In this document: piece by piece, positions 16,436-25,972 of the stretch
How positions within the stretch are numbered: the first letter of the stretch is position 1
How the letters are laid out: the number at the start of each line of letters is the position of its first letter
NCBI GenBank assembly: GCA_038746745.1
Contig: JBCDKJ010000004.1
Coordinates: 37,882-101,881 of the forward strand
Reading direction: 5' to 3'
Length of the DNA stretch: 64,000 nucleotides
Source: JANQIO01 sp038746745
GTDB lineage: Bacteria; Pseudomonadota; Gammaproteobacteria; Pseudomonadales; Halieaceae
Notes under the pieces: generated by a model
The model's database searches: none
Told to the model about the DNA's origin: nothing
What the model saw: the letters and a program-made list of their open reading frames with translations, nothing else
Made by a program: the position numbers and the translations under genes

Positions 16436-17598
16436 TTGCGCGGCATTCCCAGCATGCGCTCAGCGATGATGTTGCGCTGAATTTCGTTAGTACCCGCATA
16501 GATCGGGCCAGACTGTGAAAACAGCCAACCGTCCAGCCAGGCTCCTACGCCCTGGGCGGCAGGTGCGTGAGGCAGCAATTCCGCTCGCGCTCCCAGAATG
16601 CTCATGGCCGTGCCATGCATCGCCTGGTCCAGCTCCGACCAGAACACTTTGTTGGTCGAGGCCTCCGCGCCGATTTTCCCACCCGCCATCATGCGACAGG
16701 CGGTTTGATACGTTGTCAGGCAGTAGGCCTCTGCGTCCATCCAGGCGCGCAACACGGCGTCTTTTATGGCGGGATCGCGATCCGCGCTGGCGCGATTCTC
16801 GTTGTACAGACTCACCAGACGCTTCGCCGTTTCCTGAAAGCGTGCGGGGGAGCGCAGCAATAAACCCCGCTCAAACCCTGCAGTAGCCATCGCCACCGCC
16901 CAGCCTTCGCCCTCACCGCCAAGCAGGCAGTCGGCGGGAACGCGAACGTTGTCAAAGAAGATTTCGGCAAACCCAGGCAATCCATCCAACTGCGGAATCG
17001 GCCGCACCGTTACGCCCTCGGCATCCAGTGGCACCAGAATAAAGCTTAGTCCCCGGTGTCTCGCTGACTCGGGATCGGTGCGAAACATTCCAAAACACCA
17101 GTCGGCCCACACGGCTCGAGTAGACCAGGTTTTCTGTCCATTGATCACATACTCATCACCGTCGCGTTCCGCGCGGGACCGAATGGCTGCCATATCCGAC
17201 CCGGCATTGGGCTCAGACCAGCCCTGGCACCAGACTTCCTCGCCCGTTGCCATCTTGGGCAGAAACCGCGCTTTCTGCTCGTCAGTGCCATACTCCATCA
17301 GGGTCGGCCCCAGCAGAAAAATGCCGTTCTGATTCACGCGCAGCGGCGCGCCTGCGGCGTAGTACTCTTCTTCAAAAATCAGCCACTCGATAAGATCGCA
17401 GCCGCGTCCGCCCAACTCTTCGGGCCAGGTGACCATTCCCCAACGGCCTTCGTTGAGCCTGGCCTCCCACTCCCGATGCTGCTGGAAGCCCTCTTCGGTA
17501 TCGAAGCTCTTCAGCGGCTCCGACGGCACATTGGCCGCAAGCCATGTCCGGGCTTCTTCTCGCAGTGCGTTCTGTTTTTCGGTGTAGCGTAAATCCAT
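16432..17598 (-). CDS. fadE31: FadE31-like acyl-CoA dehydrogenase
   Basis: 388 aa. The N-terminal region has the segment FDTEEGFQQHREWEARL and TWPEELGGRG typical of FadE31 (Rv3562). Further motifs are CQGWSEPNAGSD, GQKTWSTRA, FERGLLLRSPARFQ and the C-terminal YAGTNEIQRNIIAERMLG. It probably forms the catalytic half of a two-subunit dehydrogenase with the overlapping gene downstream. It is preceded by a 246-base gap that contains palindromic element 3, so it may start its own transcript. Confidence 0.8.
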   Translation of the reverse strand: MDLRYTEKQNALREEARTWLAANVPSEPLKSFDTEEGFQQHREWEARLNEGRWGMVTWPEELGGRGCDLIEWLIFEEEYYAAGAPLRVNQNGIFLLGPTLMEYGTDEQKARFLPKMATGEEVWCQGWSEPNAGSDMAAIRSRAERDGDEYVINGQKTWSTRAVWADWCFGMFRTDPESARHRGLSFILVPLDAEGVTVRPIPQLDGLPGFAEIFFDNVRVPADCLLGGEGEGWAVAMATAGFERGLLLRSPARFQETAKRLVSLYNENRASADRDPAIKDAVLRAWMDAEAYCLTTYQTACRMMAGGKIGAEASTNKVFWSELDQAMHGTAMSILGARAELLPHAPAAQGVGAWLDGWLFSQSGPIYAGTNEIQRNIIAERMLGMPRK

Positions 17599-17679
17599 AA
17601 TTTTACTTCTAGACTAATCGGCCAGCATGGGCGTTCTAAATACGCCGACTACGCATTTGATCTGAGGGTGCTGCCGGTG

Positions 17680-17820
17680 CGTGAGGTTTGTTTTTGAGAC
17701 CGTGCGCGGCATGGAGAGCCTGCCCCGCTTCATCGGGCACGCCGCGCCCGAGCCCCCATGGAGAGCCTGCCCCGCTTTATCGGGTATGGGTTTACGGCGA
17801 GTCTCGAAAAAAACCTCACG
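17680..17820. repeat. Palindromic repeat element 3, with the core module present twice
   Basis: Outer arms 17680-17700 and 17801-17820 are imperfect inverted copies (CGTGAGGTTT.. against ..AAACCTCACG). An inner 7-bp stem (GCGCGGC 17704-17710, GCCGCGC 17741-17747) encloses one core copy (17711-17740). A second core copy begins at 17758 and splits the strip seen in elements 1 and 2 into two halves (17749-17761 and 17786-17799). It sits in the gap between the echA20- and fadE31-like genes. Confidence 0.88.
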
Positions 17821-17844
17821 TGGCGGTAGCGCCCGCCCGACGCG

Positions 17845-18603
17845 TCATTCATCAAACTTCGCATCACGCTTCTCAACAAAGGCATCTCGGGACTCCTGAG
17901 AGTCGCCGTGGGTATAGGCTTCGTAGGTGAAGCCTTGCTCCCAGCGGTACTTGTCTTCCAGGTTGCCGTCCTCGATGCCCGTCAGTGACTCCTTGGCGAT
18001 CTTCACCATCACCGGCGACTTGTCGGCGATTTTAGCTGCGATCTCCCGGGCCGCGGACAGCAGTTCTTCCCGCGGCACAACGCGTTCGATTGCGCCGAGC
18101 CGATAGGCCTCGGCGGCGTCTATGAACTCACCGGTGAAGTACATATAGCGCACCTTCTGCACCGGGAATAAGCGCTGCAGATGGGCACCGCCGCCCATCG
18201 CGCCGCGATCAATTTCCGGCACCCCAAAGCGGGCACAGTCGGAGCAAATGACGATATCGGCGGCACCAGCCATGCCTATACCTCCGCCCAGGACAAAGCC
18301 GTGCAGCGCGATGATGACGGGTTTCGGATTGCGGTGAATCGCACGAAAGGTTTCGTAGTTGCCACGGTTCACATCCAGAATCTTGCTGGCATCGGCGGCC
18401 AGTTCTTTGATGTCTACGCCGGCGCAAAAGCCCTTGCCTGCGCCGCCGATCACGATCACACGCACCGTCTCGTCCTGACCGAGGCGATCAATCTCGTCGG
18501 CAATAGAGAACCATCCTGCGCTATCGAAGGCATTTACCGGCGGGTTGTCGAGAATCATCTCCGCCACACCCGCATCGACTGTGGTTTGGAATACTGCAGC
18601 CAT
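17845..18603 (-). CDS. echA20: EchA20-like ring-D hydrolase (crotonase family)
   Basis: 252 aa crotonase-fold protein. The segments GFCAGVDIKEL, VNRGNYETFRAIH, GGGIGMAGAADIVICS, FGVPEIDRGAMGGGAHLQRL and YRWEQGFTYEAYTHG match EchA20 (Rv3550) closely. EchA20 opens ring D by a retro-Claisen type hydrolysis rather than hydrating a double bond. Its ATG shares a base with the ipdC-like stop (TGATG). The ipdB-ipdC-echA20 run of tightly packed genes is strong context. The family call is firm; the ring-opening role is transferred from the homologue. Confidence 0.87.
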   Translation of the reverse strand: MAAVFQTTVDAGVAEMILDNPPVNAFDSAGWFSIADEIDRLGQDETVRVIVIGGAGKGFCAGVDIKELAADASKILDVNRGNYETFRAIHRNPKPVIIALHGFVLGGGIGMAGAADIVICSDCARFGVPEIDRGAMGGGAHLQRLFPVQKVRYMYFTGEFIDAAEAYRLGAIERVVPREELLSAAREIAAKIADKSPVMVKIAKESLTGIEDGNLEDKYRWEQGFTYEAYTHGDSQESRDAFVEKRDAKFDE

Positions 18604-19691
18604 CAGACGGCCTCCTGTTGCGGGGCAATCGAAGGTGCCTGGGTAAGCTGCGCCAGCCTTGTTTCAGAATCATCCACGATCTGCTCGATAAGCTCCGCGC
18701 AGGACAGCAGCTCATCAATGACACCGGCTACCTGACCACTGGGCAGCACGCCGTCCTTCGGCTGCCCGTCCACCATGGCACGCTGGATAATCATAGGGGC
18801 ATTGGCAGACATGATGGCCTGCGCTGGTGTGAGTCCGTCCTCGCGCTGCATAGCAAGTGCCGCTTTCAACAGTCCAAAAAGGCTGGCGCCGGTGTACTTG
18901 CGAAACGCGAGACCGTTTAGCATCGCCAACCAGAGCTTCTTTAAAGGCCCGGCCCGCTCCAGTTCAGTCAGTACCTCATTCATAATCATGCGCTGCGGCA
19001 AACCGTCCATGGCGGTGGAGCGAATAATCGCGCCTGGGTCTTTACAGTCCAGATAAGCCTGCAGGGTGGCAGGAGGCACGGGGCTGTCGCTGGTCAGCAA
19101 AAAACGCGTACCCATGGCAATGCCATCTGCACCCCAAGCCATAGCGGCAATCAGACCTGCGCCATCCTTGAAGCCACCGGCTGCCACCACAGGCACTTTG
19201 TCGCCCACGGCTTTCACCACCTGCGGCAGCAGAATTGTGGTGGGAATCGCGCCAGTGTGTCCGCCGCCCTCTCCACCCTGCACCGTGACGGCATCGGCTC
19301 CCAGCTCAACCGCTTTGGTCGCGTGCTTTGGCAAGCCGACGGTAGGCATGCAAACTACACCAGCATCTTTAAGACGGCGGATAAAATCAGGGCCGGGCGA
19401 TCGTGAATAGCTTACCGCCCGCACCTTGTGCTTGATCACCAGATCAACAGTCTCGGCCGCATTCGGCTGGTACATATGAAAGTTCACGCCAAAGGGCGCG
19501 TCAGTAAGCTCTTTTACTCTGAGGATATCGCGCTCTATTTCCTGCGGCGGAATGGTGGCACCTGCTAAAAAGCCGAACCCACCAGCGTTGCCCGTTGCGG
19601 CAACCAGCTTCGGATCAGCCACCCAGCCCATCGCCGTTTGCACGATCGGATAGCGGCACCCCAATAGTCTCGTTAGACGCGTTTCCAACAT
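18603..19691 (-). CDS. ipdC: IpdC-like flavin enzyme (nitronate monooxygenase family)
   Basis: 362 aa TIM-barrel flavoprotein of the 2-nitropropane dioxygenase/NMO family. Signature segments: QTAMGWVADPKLVAATGNAGG near the N-terminus, VTVQGGEGGGHTG (FMN phosphate region), VVAAGGFKDG, GTRFLLTSDSPVP and GQVAGVIDELLSCAELIEQIV. These match IpdC (Rv3553; ScdK-like in Comamonas), which makes the unsaturated ring intermediate needed before hydrolytic ring opening. It starts 12 bases after ipdB and overlaps echA20 by one base. Confidence 0.86.
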   Translation of the reverse strand: MLETRLTRLLGCRYPIVQTAMGWVADPKLVAATGNAGGFGFLAGATIPPQEIERDILRVKELTDAPFGVNFHMYQPNAAETVDLVIKHKVRAVSYSRSPGPDFIRRLKDAGVVCMPTVGLPKHATKAVELGADAVTVQGGEGGGHTGAIPTTILLPQVVKAVGDKVPVVAAGGFKDGAGLIAAMAWGADGIAMGTRFLLTSDSPVPPATLQAYLDCKDPGAIIRSTAMDGLPQRMIMNEVLTELERAGPLKKLWLAMLNGLAFRKYTGASLFGLLKAALAMQREDGLTPAQAIMSANAPMIIQRAMVDGQPKDGVLPSGQVAGVIDELLSCAELIEQIVDDSETRLAQLTQAPSIAPQQEAV

Positions 19692-19703
19692 GTCCTTGCT
19701 CCG

Positions 19704-20498
19704 TTAACCCTGAGACGGGTCTCCCGGCGGGTTGTCTTTGATCTGCGCAGCGCGCTGATTGTGTGGATCCAGCGCTGCAATAATGTCGAGCTGCTCAGCC
19801 GTTGGGGCCGCAGTGATCGGCACATCACCGTCAATAGCCAGCGGGAATCCCGTGTGTTCCTGCACCTGATCTGCGGTCACGCCAGGGTGCACAGATACCA
19901 GCCGCGCCTGATGGGCAGGTCCGCCAAAATCAAACACACACAAATTGCTGACTACCAGTCGGATATCAACATCATCCAGTGTACGGCCCCGCGGCAGCCG
20001 CTCCGGGTTATAGCCAATTGAGGACACGAAATCACACTCGCCCTCTATAAAGACCCGTGTCGAGTGGGCAGGCACGAAAAAGCTGTTGGGGTGGCTTATC
20101 GAGTTGCCGGGGAAGCCTCGCGCACCGAGCATCATGACTTTGGGTTGTGCGTAACTTCCGCCCAGCGCCGACGTATTGCTCTGCCCGAACCGGTCAACCT
20201 GCGTCGGACCCAGCATGGCATGTCGCCTGCCGGACCAGACATTGTCGAAGATGCGGGAGAAACCCATCCACGTCTCATTCCGCTGCAAAAACCCCGCCTC
20301 GCGCGCGCCCAGCGGATTGGGCTCTGACAACATAAAGGCCTCCGAATCCGTCATCATCAGATCGGGATTGCTGGTCTTCATAGCGAGACTGGCGGCCAGG
20401 CGCGGAATCACACCAATGCCAGTCGCCAGCACTTCGCCATCGTTCTCAAACGCCTTTGAGGCAGCGCAAATACACAATTCAGCCAGGCTGTAGCTCAC
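19704..20498 (-). CDS. ipdB: IpdB-like subunit of the ring-opening hydrolase (CoA-transferase fold)
   Basis: 264 aa. The start is the GTG at 20498, preceded by GAGGAACGTATT whose Shine-Dalgarno overlaps the ipdA stop; a longer frame reaching 20801 merely runs back through ipdA and is not used. Motifs: LGPTQVDRFGQSNTSA, ARGFPGNSISHPNS, VVSNLCVFDFGGPAHQ and VSVHPGVTADQVQEHTGF. IpdAB looks like a CoA-transferase but hydrolyses the last ring of the steroid nucleus (COCHEA-CoA). Together with ipdA this is the most diagnostic gene pair of the pathway. Confidence 0.9.
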   Translation of the reverse strand: MSYSLAELCICAASKAFENDGEVLATGIGVIPRLAASLAMKTSNPDLMMTDSEAFMLSEPNPLGAREAGFLQRNETWMGFSRIFDNVWSGRRHAMLGPTQVDRFGQSNTSALGGSYAQPKVMMLGARGFPGNSISHPNSFFVPAHSTRVFIEGECDFVSSIGYNPERLPRGRTLDDVDIRLVVSNLCVFDFGGPAHQARLVSVHPGVTADQVQEHTGFPLAIDGDVPITAAPTAEQLDIIAALDPHNQRAAQIKDNPPGDPSQG

Positions 20499-20508
20499 AA
20501 TACGTTCC

Positions 20509-21384
20509 TCAGTAGATCGGCATAGGCAGTTGGCGGATGGCATCCAAACCGCCCACGGCGATTTGGTATTCGGCTTCATTGGCACCAAGGTACTGCGCCA
20601 CATATCCGGCAAAGCCAGCCTCATCCTTGGCCGATGCCGCATAGGCTTTGAAGTGGGCGACATCGAAGCCATACAAGGGGCTGCAGGAGGACGGATGCGC
20701 ACCCCCCGGTATCGGCACGACGCCCGTAGTAGCGGATCGCTCCCAAAACACTTTTCGAGTCTGCTCGGGGTCATTGAAATACGCCGTTTCCACCAACTCA
20801 TCGCAGCTCACATAGGTGCTGCTGGCAGCGCGAGCGAACAAATCGTCCATATAGTGGTCAGGTCCGGCAATCTGGCACACGCCCCGGGCGTCTGCTCGGT
20901 CAACGTGAAGCAGCGCAGCATCCAGCTTGAGTGCGGGTACAGCGACCCATTCGCGGTCGTCATAGGGGCTGTCGACCAGTTTCAGGTCGGGATTGACCTT
21001 AACAATGTCGGTACCCAGGCCCACCTCGGTTGGGATGAAAGGCAGGCCCCAGGCCGCTGCGCGCAATCCCAGCAGCATCATGCCCTCGTCCATCTCAGAG
21101 ACCTCGATTGCCCCTGATTGGCGCGCCTGACGGAAGTAGGGCTCCAGCGGAATAAAGTCCAGCGAAACGAAGGCGAACACCAGTTTTTTCACTTTGCCTG
21201 CGGCACAGAGCATGCCGACATCAGCGCCGCCATAGGCCACCAGCGTCAAATCTTTGAGATCGGAGCGCAGGATCTCCCGCACCAGAGCCATAGGCTTTCG
21301 GCGCGGGCCCCAGCCTCCAATGCCCAGGGTCATACCATCCTCTAAACGGCTGACGACCTCTGGCGCTGTCATTTGCTTGTCCAT
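20509..21384 (-). CDS. ipdA: IpdA-like subunit of the ring-opening hydrolase
   Basis: 291 aa. The N-terminal IGGWGPRRKPMALVREILRS, the AYGGADVGMLCAAGKVKK segment and EMDEGMMLLGLRAA match IpdA (Rv3551). The catalytic glutamate of the family is expected in the EMDEG motif (here Glu97 or Glu100; inferred). It lacks the transferase-type SENG motif, in keeping with hydrolase activity. It lies 10 bases after the second Lrp gene and 10 before ipdB, in one transcription unit. Confidence 0.9.
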   Translation of the reverse strand: MDKQMTAPEVVSRLEDGMTLGIGGWGPRRKPMALVREILRSDLKDLTLVAYGGADVGMLCAAGKVKKLVFAFVSLDFIPLEPYFRQARQSGAIEVSEMDEGMMLLGLRAAAWGLPFIPTEVGLGTDIVKVNPDLKLVDSPYDDREWVAVPALKLDAALLHVDRADARGVCQIAGPDHYMDDLFARAASSTYVSCDELVETAYFNDPEQTRKVFWERSATTGVVPIPGGAHPSSCSPLYGFDVAHFKAYAASAKDEAGFAGYVAQYLGANEAEYQIAVGGLDAIRQLPMPIY

Positions 21385-21394
21385 GCTTTAGTAC

Positions 21395-21859
21395 CTAGGC
21401 AACGATCCGGCTCATCCGGTAGTCGTGTTTAACAAAATTCACGCTAAGCGTGCTCTCGGTGCGGCGCACGCCTTCCAGCGTACTGATGTGTCGATGCACA
21501 AAACGGGCGAGCTGTTCAGTGTTGCGCACCATCGTGATACCAAGAATATCGAAGCGCCCCATCATCAATCCGACGAACCCAAACTCTTTCATCGCCGCCA
21601 TCTGCTGCGCCACGTCTGCCGCCTGTTCACTGCGCTCGACCTCCACCCAGACATAGGCGATGGCCGCATCGCTATAGCGGTCGATGTTGCTGACGGCGGT
21701 AATGCGAATTTGCTTGCTCTCCTCCATGCGTTTAATGCGCGCACGCACGGTGCCCTCCGTAACACCTACCTGCTCCGCAATCTGCTGATTGCTGGTGCGG
21801 GCATCTCGGCCCAAATGCGCAACGATCTGCCGATCAATAGCATCCAGCGTCGCAGTCAC
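21395..21859 (-). CDS. Lrp/AsnC-family regulator, second of a tandem pair
   Basis: About 154 aa. The GTG at 21859 is chosen: it directly follows the stop of the first regulator and is preceded by AGAGGTGG. The longer frame (to 21913) adds an Arg-rich tail read out of phase through its neighbour. It has an N-terminal winged HTH (LDAIDRQIVAHLGRDARTS, VGVTEGTVRARIKRMEES) and a C-terminal RAM ligand domain (FVGLMMGRFDILGITMV). It is clearly related to, but diverged from, the upstream regulator. Likely role: control of this steroid operon, perhaps as a hetero-oligomer. Inferred from position only. Confidence 0.85.
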   Translation of the reverse strand: MTATLDAIDRQIVAHLGRDARTSNQQIAEQVGVTEGTVRARIKRMEESKQIRITAVSNIDRYSDAAIAYVWVEVERSEQAADVAQQMAAMKEFGFVGLMMGRFDILGITMVRNTEQLARFVHRHISTLEGVRRTESTLSVNFVKHDYRMSRIVA

Positions 21860-21860
21860 C

Positions 21861-22379
21861 CTAGTCCACCTCTGCCAGCGCAGCAGGCGCCGCCGCCGAG
21901 ACCTGCGCATCAACCCGTGGGGCCAGCGGCACCCAGTCAGGCTGATTCTTCAGAACATTCATTGCCAGAGAGGGTTCAACCCGCTTGACGCCTGGCAAAC
22001 GGGCAATCCGCTGGTATAGCAGCGCAGAGAGCGCTGCCTGGTCTGCAGCCACTGCCAGTACCTCGATATCGTAGGTACCAATCATCAGATTGATAGAGAA
22101 CACTTCGGGGATATCGGCCAGGGCATCCGCCACGTCAGCGGGTGCGCGGTCGCTCACCTGAATACCCACGGCCAGCAGCAACTCGTACCCGGCTGCCTGA
22201 AAATCAGTAACCGCCACAACCCGCATGGTGTTGCTCTTTTCCAGTCGGCGCACTCGGGAGCGCACAGTGGACTCCGTTACACCCAGATCCAAGGCCATGG
22301 CGCGGTAAGACATGCGGCCATCGCTGCGCAGCAATTCGAGAATGCGCTCATCGGTGGCATCCAGTTCCAGCGTACTCAT
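21861..22379 (-). CDS. Lrp/AsnC-family regulator, first of a tandem pair
   Basis: 172 aa. HTH segment LDATDERILELLRSDGRMS and LGVTESTVRSRVRRLEKS, RAM domain with INLMIGTYDIEVLAVA, and an Ala/Pro-rich C-terminal tail not found in its neighbour. The ATG overlaps the fadD3-like stop by 4 bases. Lrp-type proteins usually bind small carboxylic or amino acids; HIP or HIP-CoA as effector is a guess from context. The inverted repeat at 24060-24093, upstream of the operon, is a possible target. Confidence 0.85.
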   Translation of the reverse strand: MSTLELDATDERILELLRSDGRMSYRAMALDLGVTESTVRSRVRRLEKSNTMRVVAVTDFQAAGYELLLAVGIQVSDRAPADVADALADIPEVFSINLMIGTYDIEVLAVAADQAALSALLYQRIARLPGVKRVEPSLAMNVLKNQPDWVPLAPRVDAQVSAAAPAALAEVD

Positions 22380-23962
22380 GCCGCCACCCGTTGGCGCAGC
22401 TCTGTCTTCAACACCTTGCCGGATGCGTTCACGGGCAGGCTATCCAGCAGATGCACGGCCCGCGGCACCTTGTAGTTCGCCATGGTGTCGCGACTCCAAC
22501 GGATGAGTTCGTCGGCGGTCGCTTCGCCGCCAGGGCGCAGCACAACAAATGCGCAGGCCACCTCGCCCAACCGCTCGTCTGGCATACCGATCACCGCAGC
22601 CTGCGCGACGGACTGATGCGAGCAGAGCTGATTTTCAATCTCCGCCGGGTAACAGTTGAAACCACCGACGATAAACATATCCTTCAGGCGGTCTGTGATC
22701 TGGAGATAGCCGTCAGCATCCTGCACGCCGATATCGCCGGTGCGCAGCCAGCCCTCAGCCGTGATGGTCTCGGCGGTCGCCGTGGGATTGTCCAGGTACT
22801 CACGCATCACGTTGTAACCCCGTACCCAGACTTCGCCGGGTTCGCCTGCACCCACATCCTGTCCTGCGCTGTCCACGGTGCGCACCTCAACGCCGTCCAT
22901 AGCGCGACCGGAGCTGCCTGAGATAGTTTCCGCCGCGTCATCCGGGCGGCAAATCGTCACAACGCCGCAGGTCTCGGTGAGGCCATAGGCGGTGACAACC
23001 ACCTCGAAGGCAAGCTCACTACGCATCCGATTGACCAGTTCCACCGGCACCGGTGCTGCACCCGTTACGGCAAGGCGCAGACTGGAGAGGTCATACCGGT
23101 CACGGTCTGGGTGCGCCAGCAGGGATTGGTAGATGGTGGGCGCACCAGGAAGCATGGTGACCTGGTCGCGCTCAATTTGAGCCATTACCGCATCGAGATC
23201 GAAACTCAGCACCGGCAGTATGAGTGCGCCGCGCATAATGGCGGACAGCCAGCCCGCTTTGTAGCCAAAAGAATGGAAGAACGGATTGATGATCAGGTAG
23301 TGATCGCCCTCGCGCAGGCCGACAGTACCGCTCCAGGTCTCGAAAACCCGTAGATTCTGTTCATGGGTAGTCACCACGCCCTTGGGTGAGCCGGTGGTGC
23401 CGGAGGTAAAGCCGATATCGAGCGTATCTTCTGGACGCACCGCTGAAGCGGCTGCATCGACTTCGCTATCCGTAACGTGTGCGCCTGCGGCCAAAAAGCC
23501 CGCCCAGGTGTTCGCCGCTGGCGAATCGACGGTTTCATCTGAATGCTCTGCCAACTGCCTGAGCAGAATAACGCCCTGCAAGTTAGGAAGTGCTTGCTCA
23601 CTTAGCATCTCCTGGTACTGCTGCCCCAGGAATTCACCCACGGTGAATAACAGCTTTGCGCCGCTCATGGTCAGGGCGTAGGCAGTCTCAGAACCTTTCC
23701 AGCGCGTGTTGATGGGCACCAGCACGATGCCCAGGCTCTGGGCACCAATAGCGGCGATAATCCACTCGTAAATGTTGGGCGCCCAAATCGCTACGCGATC
23801 TCCGTGACCCAGGCCAGAAGCTATGAAGGCTGCCGACGCGCGTCGTCGCTGGTCATCGAGCTCTGCATAGGTGAGCGCTGTATCCCCATCGCGAATCGCA
23901 GGGCGGTCGCCAAAGCGCGCGGCGGCCGCGCTGACCATAGCTGGCAGCGTTGCCTCACCCAC
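22376..23962 (-). CDS. fadD3: FadD3-like HIP-CoA ligase, first gene of the steroid C/D ring operon
   Basis: 528 aa AMP-forming acyl-CoA synthetase. A-motifs: FTSGTTGSPKGVV, NPFFHSFGYKAG, VTAYGLTETCGVVTICRP, GWLRTGDIG, DRLKDMFIVGGFNCYPAEIE and the catalytic C-terminal lysine in NASGKVLK. The FFHSFGYKAG, TAYGLTE and DRLKDM..GGFN segments match FadD3 (Rv3561), which activates HIP with CoA and commits it to the pathway. Start is GTG at 23962 with GGAG nine bases upstream. It opens a packed run fadD3-lrp-lrp-ipdA-ipdB-ipdC-echA20 with overlaps or gaps of 12 bases or less. Confidence 0.85.
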   Translation of the reverse strand: MGEATLPAMVSAAAARFGDRPAIRDGDTALTYAELDDQRRRASAAFIASGLGHGDRVAIWAPNIYEWIIAAIGAQSLGIVLVPINTRWKGSETAYALTMSGAKLLFTVGEFLGQQYQEMLSEQALPNLQGVILLRQLAEHSDETVDSPAANTWAGFLAAGAHVTDSEVDAAASAVRPEDTLDIGFTSGTTGSPKGVVTTHEQNLRVFETWSGTVGLREGDHYLIINPFFHSFGYKAGWLSAIMRGALILPVLSFDLDAVMAQIERDQVTMLPGAPTIYQSLLAHPDRDRYDLSSLRLAVTGAAPVPVELVNRMRSELAFEVVVTAYGLTETCGVVTICRPDDAAETISGSSGRAMDGVEVRTVDSAGQDVGAGEPGEVWVRGYNVMREYLDNPTATAETITAEGWLRTGDIGVQDADGYLQITDRLKDMFIVGGFNCYPAEIENQLCSHQSVAQAAVIGMPDERLGEVACAFVVLRPGGEATADELIRWSRDTMANYKVPRAVHLLDSLPVNASGKVLKTELRQRVAA

Positions 23963-24059
23963 GAATCTTCTCCGCCGCAGGAATTCTATTTACTGTTGAG
24001 GATGAAATGTCCCACATCACCCCTTCAGCTTAGGCAGAGTTCGTGTCGTCAGCAACCGA

Positions 24060-24093
24060 TATTCGTAAAATATGGTTCAATTTTCTACGAATA
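24060..24093. promoter_or_regulatory. Inverted repeat TATTCGTA-N18-TACGAATA upstream of the steroid operon
   Basis: Perfect 8-base arms at 24060-24067 and 24086-24093 with an AT-rich centre, about 100-130 bases before the fadD3-like GTG in a 251-base gap. The spacing and AT-rich centre suit binding by a dimeric or octameric Lrp-type protein. No convincing -35/-10 pair was found nearby, so the operator role is inference. Confidence 0.4.
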
Positions 24094-24213
24094 GCGTCGC
24101 ATATACCGTCGAAATAACGCGCCAACGGCTTAAAATGCCACCGTGTAAGGTGCTGGCCTAGTGCAATCGCTGCCGGACAAGCGCCGACCCAGACCGCGCA
24201 AAAAGTGGAGAGA

Positions 24214-25842
<1,629 letters not shown>

Positions 25843-25972
25843 CAGTTCAGTTACTCCGTGTTAGTAGTGGGGCAGCTTCGCCGCCCTGTTCTTATGGGTT
25901 TGTTTACGACGTTCCAGCGTGTTGATGACTTATCGGTTTTTCTTGGAATTTTCTGTACCGGGGCATGCGGAC

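Noticed and set aside
19704..20801. A 365-residue version of the ipdB frame
   Set aside because: The first 101 codons run through ipdA in another frame and have no family similarity; the GTG at 20498 has a good ribosome binding site and matches the family start.
23963..24213. KstR2-type operator or TetR regulator controlling the steroid block
   Set aside because: No palindrome of the CAAG-CTTG type was found in the gap and no TetR gene lies in the block; only the TATTCGTA inverted repeat is visible.
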